NCBI GenBank assembly: GCA_036365145.1 | Contig: JAEOAD010002231.1 | Coordinates: forward strand, 3,451,501-3,515,500 | DNA length: 64,000 nucleotides | Origin: Orientallactaga sibirica | Lineage: Eukaryota > Chordata > Mammalia > Rodentia > Dipodidae | Reading direction: 5' to 3' | In this document: positions 13,511-24,290 of the stretch, one piece after another | How the letters are laid out: every line of letters begins with the position of its first letter | Position numbering within the stretch: position 1 is the stretch's first letter | The notes under the pieces: generated by a model | What the model saw: only the letters and a program-made list of their open reading frames with translations | Database searches by the model: none | Told to the model about the DNA's origin: nothing | Translations under genes and position numbers: made by a program

Positions 13511-13672
13511 GCTGAGCGTGGTGGCACACACCTTTAATCCCAGAACATGGGAGGCAGAGGTAAGAGGATCTCTGTGAGTTCGAGGCCACCATGAGACTAC
13601 ATAGTCAATTCCTGGTCAGCCTGAGCTAGAGCGAGACCCTACCTCGAAAAACAAGAACAAACCAAAAAAAGT
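13511..13672 (+). mobile_element. B1 SINE, forward
   Basis: gctgagcgtggtggcacaca, tttaatcccag and gagctagagcgagaccctac, with an A-rich tail. Confidence 0.9.
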
Positions 13673-14027
13673 ACTTTAAAACGTTTGTCACTTCCTGGTA
13701 ATTCTTAAAGTCTCCATTGTTCATGAAAACTACAGTTGAGAACATTGGATAAATGTTTGAGAAATTAATGCCTATGTTATGTGTTCTGCCCATTCTAGAA
13801 GATTCAAGCTAAAAAATGTTCACAGGAATTTAAGTGTGAATAATCCCTCATTTTTCAGAATGTATTTGATTATTTCTTTCATTATTAATGACAATTTTTT
13901 GCATGTGTATGTGGTGTTTGCCTGCATGCATGTGTATTCGCTTGTGTGTGGGTACATGTATGTATACATGCATGTGGTGGCCACAGTTCGACCTTGTCTG
14001 TCTTCCTCAGTCACGCTCTACTTTATT

Positions 14028-14232
14028 TACTGAGACAGGGTCTCACCCTTGAACCTAGATCTCATCAATTTGATCTGTCTAACTAGTCAGCTTACACATA
14101 GGGTTCCCTGTCTCCAGCTCCCAAGCTCTGCAATTACAGGCTGGTTGCCATGACCACACAATGTTTACATGGGTCTCAGATCTTCATGTGCAACAAGCAC
14201 TTTACTGACTGAGCCATTGCTCCAACTCCCTT
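14028..14232 (-). mobile_element. B3-type SINE, reverse
   Basis: actgagacagggtctcaccc at the left and gcactttactgactgagcc at the right match a reversed B3 element. It is preceded by a TG/TATG-rich stretch at about 13900-13980. Confidence 0.6.
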
Positions 14233-14736
14233 TTTTTCTTTCTTTTCTTTCTTTTGCTTTAAGAATGAGGCAACCACTGAATGGAAATATGTAAAATGTA
14301 AGGAGTGTTGTCATTCTCTACCATCATTTTCTTCTTTTTTCTTCTTTTTTTTCTGCAGTGATTAGGATTGAACCTGGGGCTGCACACATTTTACCCATTG
14401 TCAGTCATGAAAGTAGTAGCCTCAAGTTTGTCCTCTTTCTATAAGTGTGGGGGAATTGAAAGGGGAAAGAATTAGTAATAGTTGATAAACCTACAAACTG
14501 GGTCCACTGATAAGATATCATTTCAATAAATAATCAGTTTTCCCCATCTGATAAGTTTTGAGGAAAGTATTTCTTGCTTGTGTTATAACCTTTTAAAGCT
14601 CCATGACTTTTACTTTTTTGTAAATAATATACCTAAAGTGGAAAACTAGGGGAAATTTTTGTTTGCAGAATGTCTCCAGCCAGTTCTAATAACCTGCAGC
14701 AGTTGTGAGTATGTAGCAGTCAGTTTCCCACAATGG

Positions 14737-14990
14737 ATAGGCTTTTGCAGTATCATCAGTGCTGAGACTGTCCACTTCCCAGCATCCTTTTGCAGTATCA
14801 CATATCACATCAGTGCTGAGACTGTCCACTTCCCAGCATCCTTTTGCAGTATCACATCAGTGCTGAGACTGTCCACTTCCCAGCATCCTTTTGCAGTATC
14901 ACATCAGTCCTGAGACTGTCCACTTCCCAGCATCCTTTTGCAGTATCATCAGTGCTGAGACTGCCCACTTCCCAGTATCCTTTTGCTTGC
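14737..14990. repeat. Minisatellite, 47-bp unit, about five copies
   Basis: The unit runs from atcagtgctgagactgtcca through cttcccagcatccttttgca to gtatcac (47 bp). Starts are near 14755 and 14809, then follow at 44-47 bp steps. The first interval is longer because catat is duplicated. Some units lose the extra cac. Units are nearly identical, with single changes (gtcctgag, actgccc, cagtatc). It lies about 0.3 kb upstream of the TBCK exon at 15284. The overlapping ORFs come from the repeat. Confidence 0.93.
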
Positions 14991-15269
14991 TATAAAATAA
15001 TCCCAGTCATGCTGATGGACAGAGAGGTGTGAGCACTGCAGCATCAGGATCACTTCACAGACTTCCTTGATGAAGGTCTCATTTGTGCCTAATCTTCCTT
15101 TCTCTTTTCCATTTCCTTTTCAAATTTGATATTTTACCCTCTTAAAGGGTCTTACTTCATTTAAATAAAATGCTCATGTAAGCATGGAAATGTTCAGTGA
15201 TATGTTCAGGGAAACAGTTACCTCTGGTTTACTTAAGTCTTCACCAAAACATAGAAAAGCTTTCCTTGA

Positions 15270-15482
<213 letters not shown>

Positions 15483-15664
15483 TGAATGTCTTCCTACTAT
15501 ACAGGTTGTGTAAAAGCATATTCCCTTAGGAGATGGTCATAAATGAAATCATTTGAGAAATTTACTGTATTCTTATATAGCACAGATTGATCCTTTGTTC
15601 AAGCTTTCCCCCCAGTTTTCAGCATCATGATGAACAGCAACCCTAGAACAGCCCAAATGATTGC

Positions 15665-15950
15665 TGCTATGGTTTGGATATTGTTTGACAAAGGTTTGTA
15701 TGTTAAGAGCTTGGTTTTACATGTGATGATACTGAAAAATGGAACAATTAAGAGATGGGACCTAGTGAGAAGCACTAAAGTCATTGGAAGAATGCCCTTG
15801 GAAAGAATTGTAGGGCTCCAGTCTGTGGCTTCCTATGTCAAGGTGAGATCTCTTCCTTCCCATGCATTCTTGCCATCCACCATGAGACATTAACAATATG
15901 CTTTGGGGATTTTTAGCTTCTGAAACCATGAGCTAATTAAACCTCTTTAA
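15665..15950 (+). mobile_element. Probable MaLR (MST/MLT-like) LTR remnant
   Basis: Opens with tgctatggtttggatattg, contains gatgggacctagtgagaagc and closes with accatgagctaattaaacctc. This is the recognisable start, middle and poly(A)-signal region of mammalian MaLR LTRs, diverged. Confidence 0.65.
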
Positions 15951-15958
15951 AAAGTTGC

Positions 15959-16180
15959 AGGCTGGAGAGATGGCTTAGCAGTTAAGATGCTTGCCTGCAA
16001 AGCCTAAGGATCCATGTTAAACTCTCCAGATCCCATATTAGCCAGACACACAAAGGTGAGGCAAGCGCAAGGTCGCACATGCTCACTAGGAGTCACAAGC
16101 GTCTGGAGTTCAATTGCAGTATCTGAGGCCTTGGTGCACCAATTCTCTATCTCTCTTTCTCTGTCTCTTTAAAGAAAAAT
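15959..16180 (+). mobile_element. tRNA-derived SINE, forward
   Basis: ggctggagagatggcttagc, a diverged B-box region, then tctctttctctgtctcttt and a short A-rich end. Confidence 0.85.
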
Positions 16181-16700
16181 TAGCTTACCTCAGGTTTTTT
16201 TTGGTTATAGTAATGAAAAACTAGTTAATTAGATAGCAAAGATTTTCAAGCAAATTTTTTTCTAACTGCTTTTTAAAGTTTCTAAACCAGCCCAAAAGCT
16301 GGTCTAGTGAAACTTCTTGGTTTTGAGAGTTGTGTTTAATTAGAGACTGAAAGCCTTTTGATAAGTTAGTAAGAATGTCAACTTTTAAATATGAGGAATA
16401 TATGAAACAAAATATTGTCTTCCCTCCCCCATTTGGGAGAGGAATTGGCTGTAATCAAAGCAAATTTTTTAAAAAGAATATACATGAAGACCAAAATTAT
16501 CACCATGTTTTTAAAAAGGACATGCCATAGACTATAGCTTAGTATAAAAAATCAAGCAGGGTATAAATAAACAAACACCCTAAAAGTTGGCAGACCTCAT
16601 ATGTTTGTAGAGGCAAGGAAAGAATCTGCTAGGAAAGTAGAGTGCATTGTAACCTGTGGGAAGTCTCCTCAAGAGGAGAAAGGACCAGGCTAAGCCTCCC
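16181..16700. other. TBCK intron; nothing recognised
   Basis: AT-rich intron between a SINE and the 33-bp minisatellite. No further element is seen. Confidence 0.4.
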
Positions 16701-17410
16701 CAGAGGGACCAGTATATCCCTTACTCCCCAGAGGTACCAGTGCAGTGTATCCTATTCTCCCTAGAGGTACCAATACAGTGTATACTATTCTCCCCAGAGG
16801 TAACAGTGTAATGTATCCCCTTCTCCCCAGAGGTATCAGTGTAATGTATCCTATTCTCTCCAGAGGTAACAATGTAATGTATCCCCTTCTCCCCAGAGGT
16901 ACCAGTGCAGTGTATCCTATTCTCCCCAGAGGTAACAGTATAATGTATCCCCTTCTCCCCAGAAGCACCAGTGTAATGTATCCTATTCTCTCCAGAGGTA
17001 ACAGTGTAATGTATCCCCTTCTCCCCAGAGGTACCAGTGCAGTGTATCCTCTTCTCTCCAGAGGTAACTGTGTAATGTATCCCCTTCTCCCCAGAGGTAC
17101 CAGTGCAGTGTATCCTCTTCTCTCCAGAGGTAACTGTGTAATGTATCCCCTTCTCCCCATAGGTACCAATGTAATGTATCCTCATCTCCCCAGAGAGACT
17201 AGTATATCCCTTACTCCCCATAGGCACCAGTGCAGTATATCCTGTTTTCCACAGAGGTAACAGTGTAATGTATCCCCTTCTCCCCAGAGGTACCAATGTA
17301 ATATATCCCCTTCTCTCCAGAGGTATCCATGTAATGTATCCCTCGCTCCCCAGAGGTACCAGTGTAATGTATCTCTTTCTCACATGTGCCCGTTTAATAT
17401 ATTCCCTACA
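16701..17410. repeat. Minisatellite, 33-bp unit, about 21 copies, 66-bp higher order
   Basis: The unit is gaggtaccagtgcagtgtat followed by cctattctcccca (33 bp). Units alternate between gaggtaccagtgcag and gaggtaacagtgtaa types, giving a 66-bp higher-order period. Because 33 is divisible by 3, several frames stay open: a 231-codon minus ORF at 16721-17416, a 159-codon minus ORF at 16690-17169 and a 171-codon plus ORF at 16745-17260. All show an 11/22-residue period and are repeat artefacts. On the TBCK sense strand every unit carries ttctccccag followed directly by AG and GTA. Confidence 0.95.
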
Positions 17411-18125
17411 CCCCAAGGCAGAATGAATAAAGAGATAAAAGAAAGGTCAGGAAGATGCTTAGGAAAATTTCTTCATCAAGGGAATTGGGAGTGTAGATAA
17501 AGTATCCCCCTACAATATGCACATTCCTTTTTATCTCTGTGAAATGAGCCAATCAGAAATGTAAGAAATGTGTTTACTGAAAATATAGTCACGTGAGAAC
17601 TTGAAATTTTGTTATCATACCCCCTCTTTTTAAAATCCAAAAATTGTTGTTTCAGAAGAATAGGACTTAGTATAACATTTGTTTTTTGACAGTAAATGAA
17701 TGTCAACACTGATTTTGAATCTTAATTGACTATATTGAAGACATACCTGAGTGGATATTAATTGTGTCATAAATAGTACCTTTTATATAAACTGTATCTG
17801 ATATCTAACAGAGAACAACTAAATGCACCTATTTCAGAAAAGTTATTATAACAGATTTATATATATATTCTGCTCAAAAAGAAGATTTTCTAATGAAAGC
17901 CATATTTGTCTTATTTTGATATGCATTATTATTATTTTGCTACTGCTACAATAGTGATCATGTAAATTAGTCTGTATTACCATATCATTCCAGTGAATAT
18001 AAAAAATTAGTGAAACAAAGACTCTTTGAAATAATAAACAAAATAGAGAACCCTTTAGGTACACTAATTTAAAAAGAGAAGACTCAAATAAATAAAATCA
18101 GAGATGAAAAAAATATAAAAGACTA
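17411..18125. other. TBCK intron; nothing recognised
   Basis: AT-rich unique-looking sequence between the minisatellite and a SINE. No exon or repeat family is recognised. Confidence 0.4.
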
Positions 18126-18368
18126 GGGCTGGAGGGATGGCTTAGTGGTTAAAGTGTTTGCCTGCAAAGCCAAAGGACCCAGGTTCGGTTTCCCAGGACC
18201 CACATTAGTCAGATGCACAAGGGGGCACATGTGTCAAGTTCATTTGCAGTGGCTGGAGGCTCTGGCATCCCATTCTCTCTCTCTCTTATTCCCTCCCTCT
18301 TTCTTTCTCTCCCTCTCTCTTTTTCTCCCTCTTTCTCTGTCAGATAAATAAATAAAAACAAAATATTT
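18126..18368 (+). mobile_element. tRNA-derived SINE, forward
   Basis: gggctggagggatggcttag, ggttcggtttcccaggaccc, a CT-rich stretch and an aataaataaa tail. Confidence 0.9.
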
Positions 18369-18632
18369 TTTAAAAAAGAAATATAAAACACTATTAATGG
18401 ATCACCAAAAAAAACTGATTATCTAGAAAAAATGGGGAAAATTCTATATACAAATGTCTTACCAAGACTGAATGATGAAAACGTATAAAGCATGAGCAGA
18501 TCAGTAACAAAAAGGTTGAATCAGTAATTTGAAATAACAGTTTCCTATCAAAGAAATCCTTGGACCAGTGCTACTACATGTCCTGGTCTTTAATACAAGC
18601 TTATTGTTACTCTTTTCTGTTCAGGCAGCAGA

Positions 18633-19015
18633 TGTTGGGGGTCCCTCCTAGGGCCAGCCCAGGAGGGACGGCAAGGTCTCTGCCGAGTAGGGGGTGAGAG
18701 GTGTGGAGTCACGACACAGACTCCAGGAGTTGGGTGGAAGCAGTAGAGGGTGAGCTGCTGCAAACTCATTTATTCAAAGAAGTGTAAGGGGTTTTAAGGG
18801 GCTTGGCTGGCCAATCATTGTATGGGGTGGTCCCCTTTTTGTGACCAATGACAGCCTGTCTCTGGACAGATCATCTCGTAGCAGGTTTCTTGCAAGCATG
18901 GGACTGTAGCTGTTGTCACGCCAGGCCTGCGTAGGATGCCATGTTCACAGAAGCCACTTCCTGCTTTCTTCTGACATGCGGTCTGGCTAGGGCCAGACCT
19001 GCATTGTGCCATACA
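18633..19015 (-). mobile_element. Solo LTR, probable ERVK-like, minus orientation
   Basis: 383 bp bounded by TGTTGGGGG (plus-strand left) and CATACA (right), so the minus strand reads TGTATGGCAC to CCCCCAACA. On the minus strand it has CCAAT-like motifs (gattggcc, attggtcac), a ttaaaacccc TATA-like stretch and AATAAA (plus 18769-18774), in LTR order. It contains a strong hairpin at 18641-18669. No internal retroviral region flanks it. No clear LTR target duplication is visible. ERVK-like is a judgement from the termini and layout. Confidence 0.7.
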
Positions 19016-19207
19016 ATTTATTTATTTAACAGAGAGGGTGTAGAAAGAGGCAGATAGAGAGAGAATGGGCACTCTGGGGCTTCTAGCCACTGCAAATGAA
19101 CTCCAGATGCATTCACCACCTTGTGCATCTGGCTTATGGGGAATCTAACCTGGGTCCTTAGACTTGGTAAGCAAGTGCCTTAACCACTAAGCCATCTCTC
19201 TGACCCT
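19016..19207 (-). mobile_element. tRNA-derived SINE, reverse, joined to the LTR
   Basis: A (ttta)n tail at left and ccactaagccatctctctga at right. The 14-bp repeat TTATTGTTACTCTT occurs at 18601-18614 and 19208-19221, flanking the LTR and SINE together. This suggests the SINE made the target duplication and the LTR landed beside or in its tail. Confidence 0.8.
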
Positions 19208-19745
19208 TTATTGTTACTCTTCACGTAACACAGTAGTTTCTCCCAATGTACGAAACAAAGACATGAAATAAACTTTTATTCTCTAAGCGTATGCCAGATC
19301 AGGGTTCTGTTTTCATAAAGCAGTCATCAATTGAAAACAGTTTCTAATAAGGAGACCCTGTGTTTAGACTTATGTTTATTTTACTTTCACCACTGGGGAA
19401 AGGACAGTCTTTTCAACTGGGAAAATTGGATATACGTGTGTAGAAGGATAAAAACTGTAATCGTATCTCTCACCAGTTACAAAACCCGACTCAGAATGGA
19501 TCAGGCTTAAGACCTGAAATTATTGAAACTACTAGAAGTGAAAACACTTCAAAGCATTAAAGTAGGCCAATAATTTTTTAATAAGATCACCAAAACACAG
19601 GGAAAAGTCCAAAATGGACAAATGTGATGACATCGAACAAAAAAAAAATCTTCACAGCAAAGAAAACATGAGAAAATGATAAACATGGCATCTCACAGAG
19701 GCTCGAAATCCAGAAGATAGAAGAGACTAAAAGAAATGATTTTTA

Positions 19746-19911
19746 AAGCCAGATGTGGTGGTGCATGCCTTGAGTCCCAACTCTTGAGAGGCAAAGTTAG
19801 GAGGACCACACTAAGTTTGAGGCTATTCTGAAACCACTTAGTGAGTGAGTTCCACGTTAGCCTGGGCTAGAGTGAGACCCTACCTCAAAAAAACAAACAA
19901 AAAGAAAAAAG
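19746..19911 (+). mobile_element. B1 SINE, forward, inside L1
   Basis: agccagatgtggtggtgcat, gagtcccaactcttgagagg and ctagagtgagaccctacctc, with an A-rich tail. L1 text resumes after it. Confidence 0.85.
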
Positions 19912-20003
19912 AAATGATTTTCAAAGAGGCAATGGACCTAACTAAAGAGTTCTCAAAAGAATATATGCAGAGATCTAGTAGGTATATTTTAAAAAAAGAA
20001 TAT

Positions 20004-20282
20004 GGGGCCGGAGAGATGGCTTAGCAGTTAAGGCGTCTGCCTGCTAAGCCTAAGAACGCTGGTTCCAATCTCCAGCGGTTCCAATCTCCAGGTCCCACTT
20101 TTAGCCAGATGCAAAGTGACGCAAGGGCGCAATGCTGCACGTGGCCACAAGGGGGCGCACACATCTGGATTTCGTTCACAGCAGCTGAGACTGCTGGCGC
20201 ACCCATCTCTGTCTCCCTCTCCCTCTCTGTCTATCTCTCTCTGTGTCTCTCTCCAAAAATAAATAAAATAATTTTTAAAATT
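20004..20282 (+). mobile_element. tRNA-derived SINE, forward, with target duplication
   Basis: Full element inserted in L1. Flanks share aaaaaaagaatatgg (left ending near 20004, right near 20289-20303). Confidence 0.9.
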
Positions 20283-20387
20283 TACTTTTAAAAAAAGAAT
20301 ATGGCTGATCATCAAAATGCAAATCAGAACCCTACTGAAACAACACCTCATCCCAGTAAGAATGGTGATTATAAAAAAAAGCAAAAG

Positions 20388-20617
20388 TGCTGGAGGAGTG
20401 GCCTAGCAGTTAAGGCGCTTGCCTGTGAAGCCTAAGGACCCAGGTTCGATTCCTCAGGACCCACATTAGCCAGATGCACAAGGTGGCGCACGCGTCTGGA
20501 GTTTGTTTGCAGTGGCTAGAGGCCCTGGCATGCCCATTCTCTCTCTGTGTCTCTCTCTGATAAATAAATAAAATAAAAATATTATAAATAAATATAAATA
20601 AATAAAATAAAATAAAA
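20388..20617 (+). mobile_element. tRNA-derived SINE, forward
   Basis: gtgctggaggagtggcctag, ggttcgattcctcaggaccc and an extended (aaat)n tail; inserted in L1. Confidence 0.9.
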
Positions 20618-21679
20618 GGCAAAAGACAGCAAGTGTTGGCAAGAATGTGGTGAAAGAAACCTCTGGGTAGGAATATAAATTACTACTGTCATTGGGGAAA
20701 ACGTGTGGAAGTTCATCCAAACGTTGAAACTAGAACTTCCATATGATAAAACAGCTTCACTACTGGAAGATGTAACCAAAGGAAATGAGATCAGTATGCC
20801 AGAGATGTGACCACACCCATGTTCACTGTAGCACTCACTATTCACAATAGCCAAGAAACAGCCAATGACTGGATAAACAAAATGTGGTAAATAACCACGG
20901 TAGAATACCACTTAGCTACAAGACTGAAATCCTGTCATTTATGAATATGTGACCTGGATGGAGTTAAAGATCATTATGTTATGTGAAATAAATATATGGT
21001 AGGCTCAGAAAGACAAACATTGCATGATCTCACTCATATTTGGAATCAAAAAGATGCTCTCTTAGTGGAGAGCATTGAGAGTGGACAGGGGAAAAGATCT
21101 GGGAAGGTTATCGGTGGATACTGCGTTATAGTTAGATATGAACAAGTTCAGGTGGTCTGTTTGCACAGTAGGGTTCTTGTAAGTAACAATAAATGTCAAA
21201 AAAATGAGAAGGAAGAACTTGGAAAGTTTTTATCATAGAGAGTTAAGTGCTTAATGAGATAGGTATGTAGGATATAAACACTACACAATCTATACAGATA
21301 CTTAAATACTATGTTACCTTATTAATGTCTATAACTTTTGTTTTTAGAATGGATTTTAAAAATATATTCATTTTTAAACAAATAAAATGTGAAAGAATTG
21401 AGAAAATTTGTACGTTGCACATGAGATACTCTCCTAAGGGAATTGAAGATCTAAATAAATGGAAAAATATTCTGTGTTCATGGACTAGAAGATTTAGTAT
21501 TGCTTTATAACAATACTAGACACTTCATGTATAAATTCAGTGTTATCTCTGTCAAAATTCTAATGGCATTTTTTGTAGGAGTAGAAAATTACATCCTAAA
21601 ATTCATGTGGAATTTTTAGATATTTTTAGAACCAACACCCCAACAAATGGTACTGGAACAACTGGACATTTCCATGTAA

Positions 21680-21721
<42 letters not shown>

Positions 21722-21739
21722 TAATAATAATAATAATAT
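21680..21739. repeat. (AAT)n microsatellite
   Basis: About 20 AAT units with one interruption. Confidence 0.95.
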
Positions 21740-21815
21740 AGTTGGATTCTTTCTTCAACAAATAAGAAACTAACCCAAACCAAAGAATTCAATTTTAAAA
21801 CTATACTTTTTTAAT

Positions 21816-22021
21816 TTTTATTTATGCTATTTATTTATTTGAGAGAGAAAGAGGCTGAGAGAGAGAAAGAACGGGTGCACCAGGGCTTCCAGCCACTGCA
21901 AACAAATTCCAGATGCATGTACCACCTTATGCATGTGTCTTACATGGGTCCCAGGTAATCAAACCGGGGTCCTTTGGCTTTGCAGGCAGACGTCTTAACC
22001 ACTAAGCCATCTCTCCAGCCC
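21816..22021 (-). mobile_element. tRNA-derived SINE, reverse
   Basis: tttatttgagagagaaagag at left and aaccactaagccatctctcc at right. Confidence 0.9.
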
Positions 22022-22345
22022 TAGAACTGTATTTTTTATAAGAACAAGGTGGTAAACATTCATGGTCTTGATTTGTGTAATGATTTCTTAAATATGACAC
22101 CAAAACCACAAACAACAAAAAATATTAAATTGAACTTTACTAAAAGTGAAAACTTAATACTTCAAGTAGTACTATCAGGAGAGTGGACAGCTCACCCCCA
22201 GTGGGAGACATTTTTGTAAAGCTCATCTCTAGTAAGGATTTAATATCCAGTACTAAATGAGTGTGCAAAAGTCAGTTGTATTTCTATTCACTAACAAGTC
22301 CTACAATTTAACAGAGAAACAGCTGAATTTAAAAATGGGCAAAGG

Positions 22346-22585
22346 GGCTGGAGAGATGGCTTAGCAGTTAAGGCATTTTGCCTGCAAACCCAAAGGATCC
22401 TAGTTCAATTCTCCAGGACCCACATATGCCAGATGCACAAGGGGGTGCATGCATCTGGAATTTGTTTGCAGTGGCTGGAGGTCCTGGTGCACCCATCTCT
22501 CCCTCTGTCTCTCTCTGCCTCTTTCTCTCTCTCAAACAAACAAGTAAATAAAATATATTTTAAAATAAAAATAAAAATAATAAAA
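22346..22585 (+). mobile_element. tRNA-derived SINE, forward
   Basis: ggggctggagagatggctta with an (aaata)n tail. The L1 text aaaatgggcaaagg is repeated on both sides (near 22330 and 22583), consistent with the target duplication. Confidence 0.9.
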
Positions 22586-22832
22586 ATGGGCAAAGGACTT
22601 ATGTAGAAATCTCTCTGAAGAAGATATACAATGGCTAATAGGCACATGAAAAAAATACCCAGTATTGTAGTCATTGGGAAATGCAAATCAAAATCAAAAT
22701 ATGATAACATCACACTCAAGTGTTAACAAAGATGCAGAGAAATTGGAACCCTGGTGCTTTTGCTAATATGAATCTATAAAATGATGTAGCCTCTGTGCAA
22801 AACATTTTAGCAGTTCTTTCAAAAAGCAAGCA

Positions 22833-23040
22833 GCGCTCAGAGGGTAAGATGCTTGTCATGTGATCTGAGAACCTGAGTTCAGAATCCCAGCAGCCTCATA
22901 AAACACTAGGCATTGTGGTTCGTGCCTATAATCCCAGCACTGGAGAGGAAAAACAGGGAATCCCTAGGGCTTACTGGTCATCTAGTCTAACCAAATTACC
23001 TGGCACTAGATTCAGCAAGAGATCCTGCTTCAAAGAATAA
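22833..23040 (+). mobile_element. B3-type SINE, forward
   Basis: gctcagagggtaagatgctt, cctataatcccagcactgga and gatcctgcttcaaagaataa. A (CA)n run follows at about 23070-23098. Confidence 0.7.
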
Positions 23041-23065
23041 AAGTGAAGAGCAAGGGTGTGGCCTC

Positions 23066-23101
<36 letters not shown>

Positions 23102-23625
23102 TAAACAGAATGACCTTATGAACCAGCAACTGGACTCTTGAGTTTCTACCAAAAAGAATTGAAAACGGAGGTACAATTGATCCTCATACACCAGTATACA
23201 CAGCAGCACTGCTAACAATGATGAAAATGTGGTAGCAACCCAAATGCCTACCAGCAGATGAATAAATACATGATGTATAACATATGCATACAATATTCAA
23301 TCATAAAAAGTAAAGAAACTCTGATAACACATTACAACATGGATAAGCCATGTAAACACAATGCTAAATAAAGGAAGTTCATCATAAAATAGATAAATAT
23401 TCTGTGTATGTTAAATATCTTATAATAGACTAATCTCAGAGACAGAAAGTAAATTAGTGGTTACTAGATATTGGGAGAGTGTAGAATAAGAATCAGTGTT
23501 TCATAGGTATGGAATTTCTGTCTGATATGGCAAAAAAAAATGGAAATAACTAGGGGTCAATGTGCTTAATGCCACTGAATTGTATAGCTAAAAATGGTTA
23601 AACTGTTAAGTTTCATGTTTTGTCA

Positions 23626-24126
23626 ATTACAAACTAGATTCTGGGTTTCACATATTGAGTTAGTGCCGCCGCTGCCCACTTATCTGAGCTCACAGTTCTT
23701 AGACAGACAGTGGGGGGAGAAGTTTTCATAAGGGTTGTTCTCATGGGGTCATTTTTTTCCTCAAAGAGTATTTATTTAAAATAAAATTATAGTGATTTCC
23801 CAGCAAGTAGTAGCTTTTCTTCTAAGCTGGAATTGGCATGCTGCAGCTAGCAGCTGGCAGGGTACTATTTTGAAAGATTAAGAAAGTCACAGTTGAGTGC
23901 TTTGAAAGGGAAGCAAGCAGAGGTACCACTTCTCGCTGGTACCATTGCAGATCATCATTGCAAATGTGTCTGATTTCATGTCAGATCACATTTGGACTTG
24001 GGAATTATTTGTTTGCAAAACAGTAGACAGACACTGACTATAATTTTTCTAGCTGTATATCTTCTATTCTATCTGGTAAAAAAAAAAAATCCAGCAAGTG
24101 AAATTTTAAATTTAAAAAAATAAAAG
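23626..24126. other. TBCK intron; nothing recognised
   Basis: About 500 bp of unique-looking sequence, somewhat more balanced in composition than its surroundings. No repeat is recognised. Confidence 0.4.
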
Positions 24127-24290
24127 AGCCCGGCGTGGTGGCACATGCCTTTAATCCCAGCACTCGGGAGGCAGAGGTAGGAGGATCATCATGAGTTCGA
24201 GGCCACCCTGAGAATACAGAGTGAACTCCAGGTCAGCCTGGCCTAGAATGAGACCCTACCTCAAAAAAACAAAAATAAAAATAAATAAAA
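24127..24290 (+). mobile_element. B1 SINE, forward
   Basis: gcccggcgtggtggcacatg, tttaatcccagcactcggga and gagaatacagagtgaactcc, with an A-rich tail. Little diverged. Confidence 0.93.

Larger units (their letters stand above)
19389..21260 (+). mobile_element. L1 3' segment (decayed ORF2 end and 3'UTR), interrupted by SINEs
   Basis: ggggaaaggacagtcttttc, then gactcagaatggatcaggc, aaatgcaaatcagaaccc, aaacctctgggtaggaatat and cattatgttatgtgaaataa follow the order of the ORF2 C-terminal coding region of mammalian L1. The frame is broken throughout. It is interrupted by a B1 and two tRNA-SINEs. Confidence 0.8.
21400..23625 (+). mobile_element. Second decayed L1 ORF2/3' segment, heavily interrupted
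   Basis: The text from aattgaagatctaaataaatgg through gttcatggactagaagattt, gtcaaaattctaatggcat, ggaacaactggacatttcca, gggaaatgcaaatcaaaatc and aacccaaatgcctaccagc follows L1 ORF2 order. It restarts earlier in ORF2 than the preceding L1 segment, so it is a separate insertion. It contains an (AAT)n run, two tRNA-SINEs, a B3 and a (CA)n run. Confidence 0.75.

Noticed and set aside
16690..17416. Long ORFs of 159, 171 and 231 codons on both strands
   Set aside because: They are translations of the 33-bp minisatellite, with an 11-residue period. There is no promoter, splice or family evidence for a protein.
20996..21510. ORFs of 80 and 61 codons in the L1 region
   Set aside because: They are fragments within decayed L1 3' sequence with broken frames. 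No intact reverse transcriptase or endonuclease is present.
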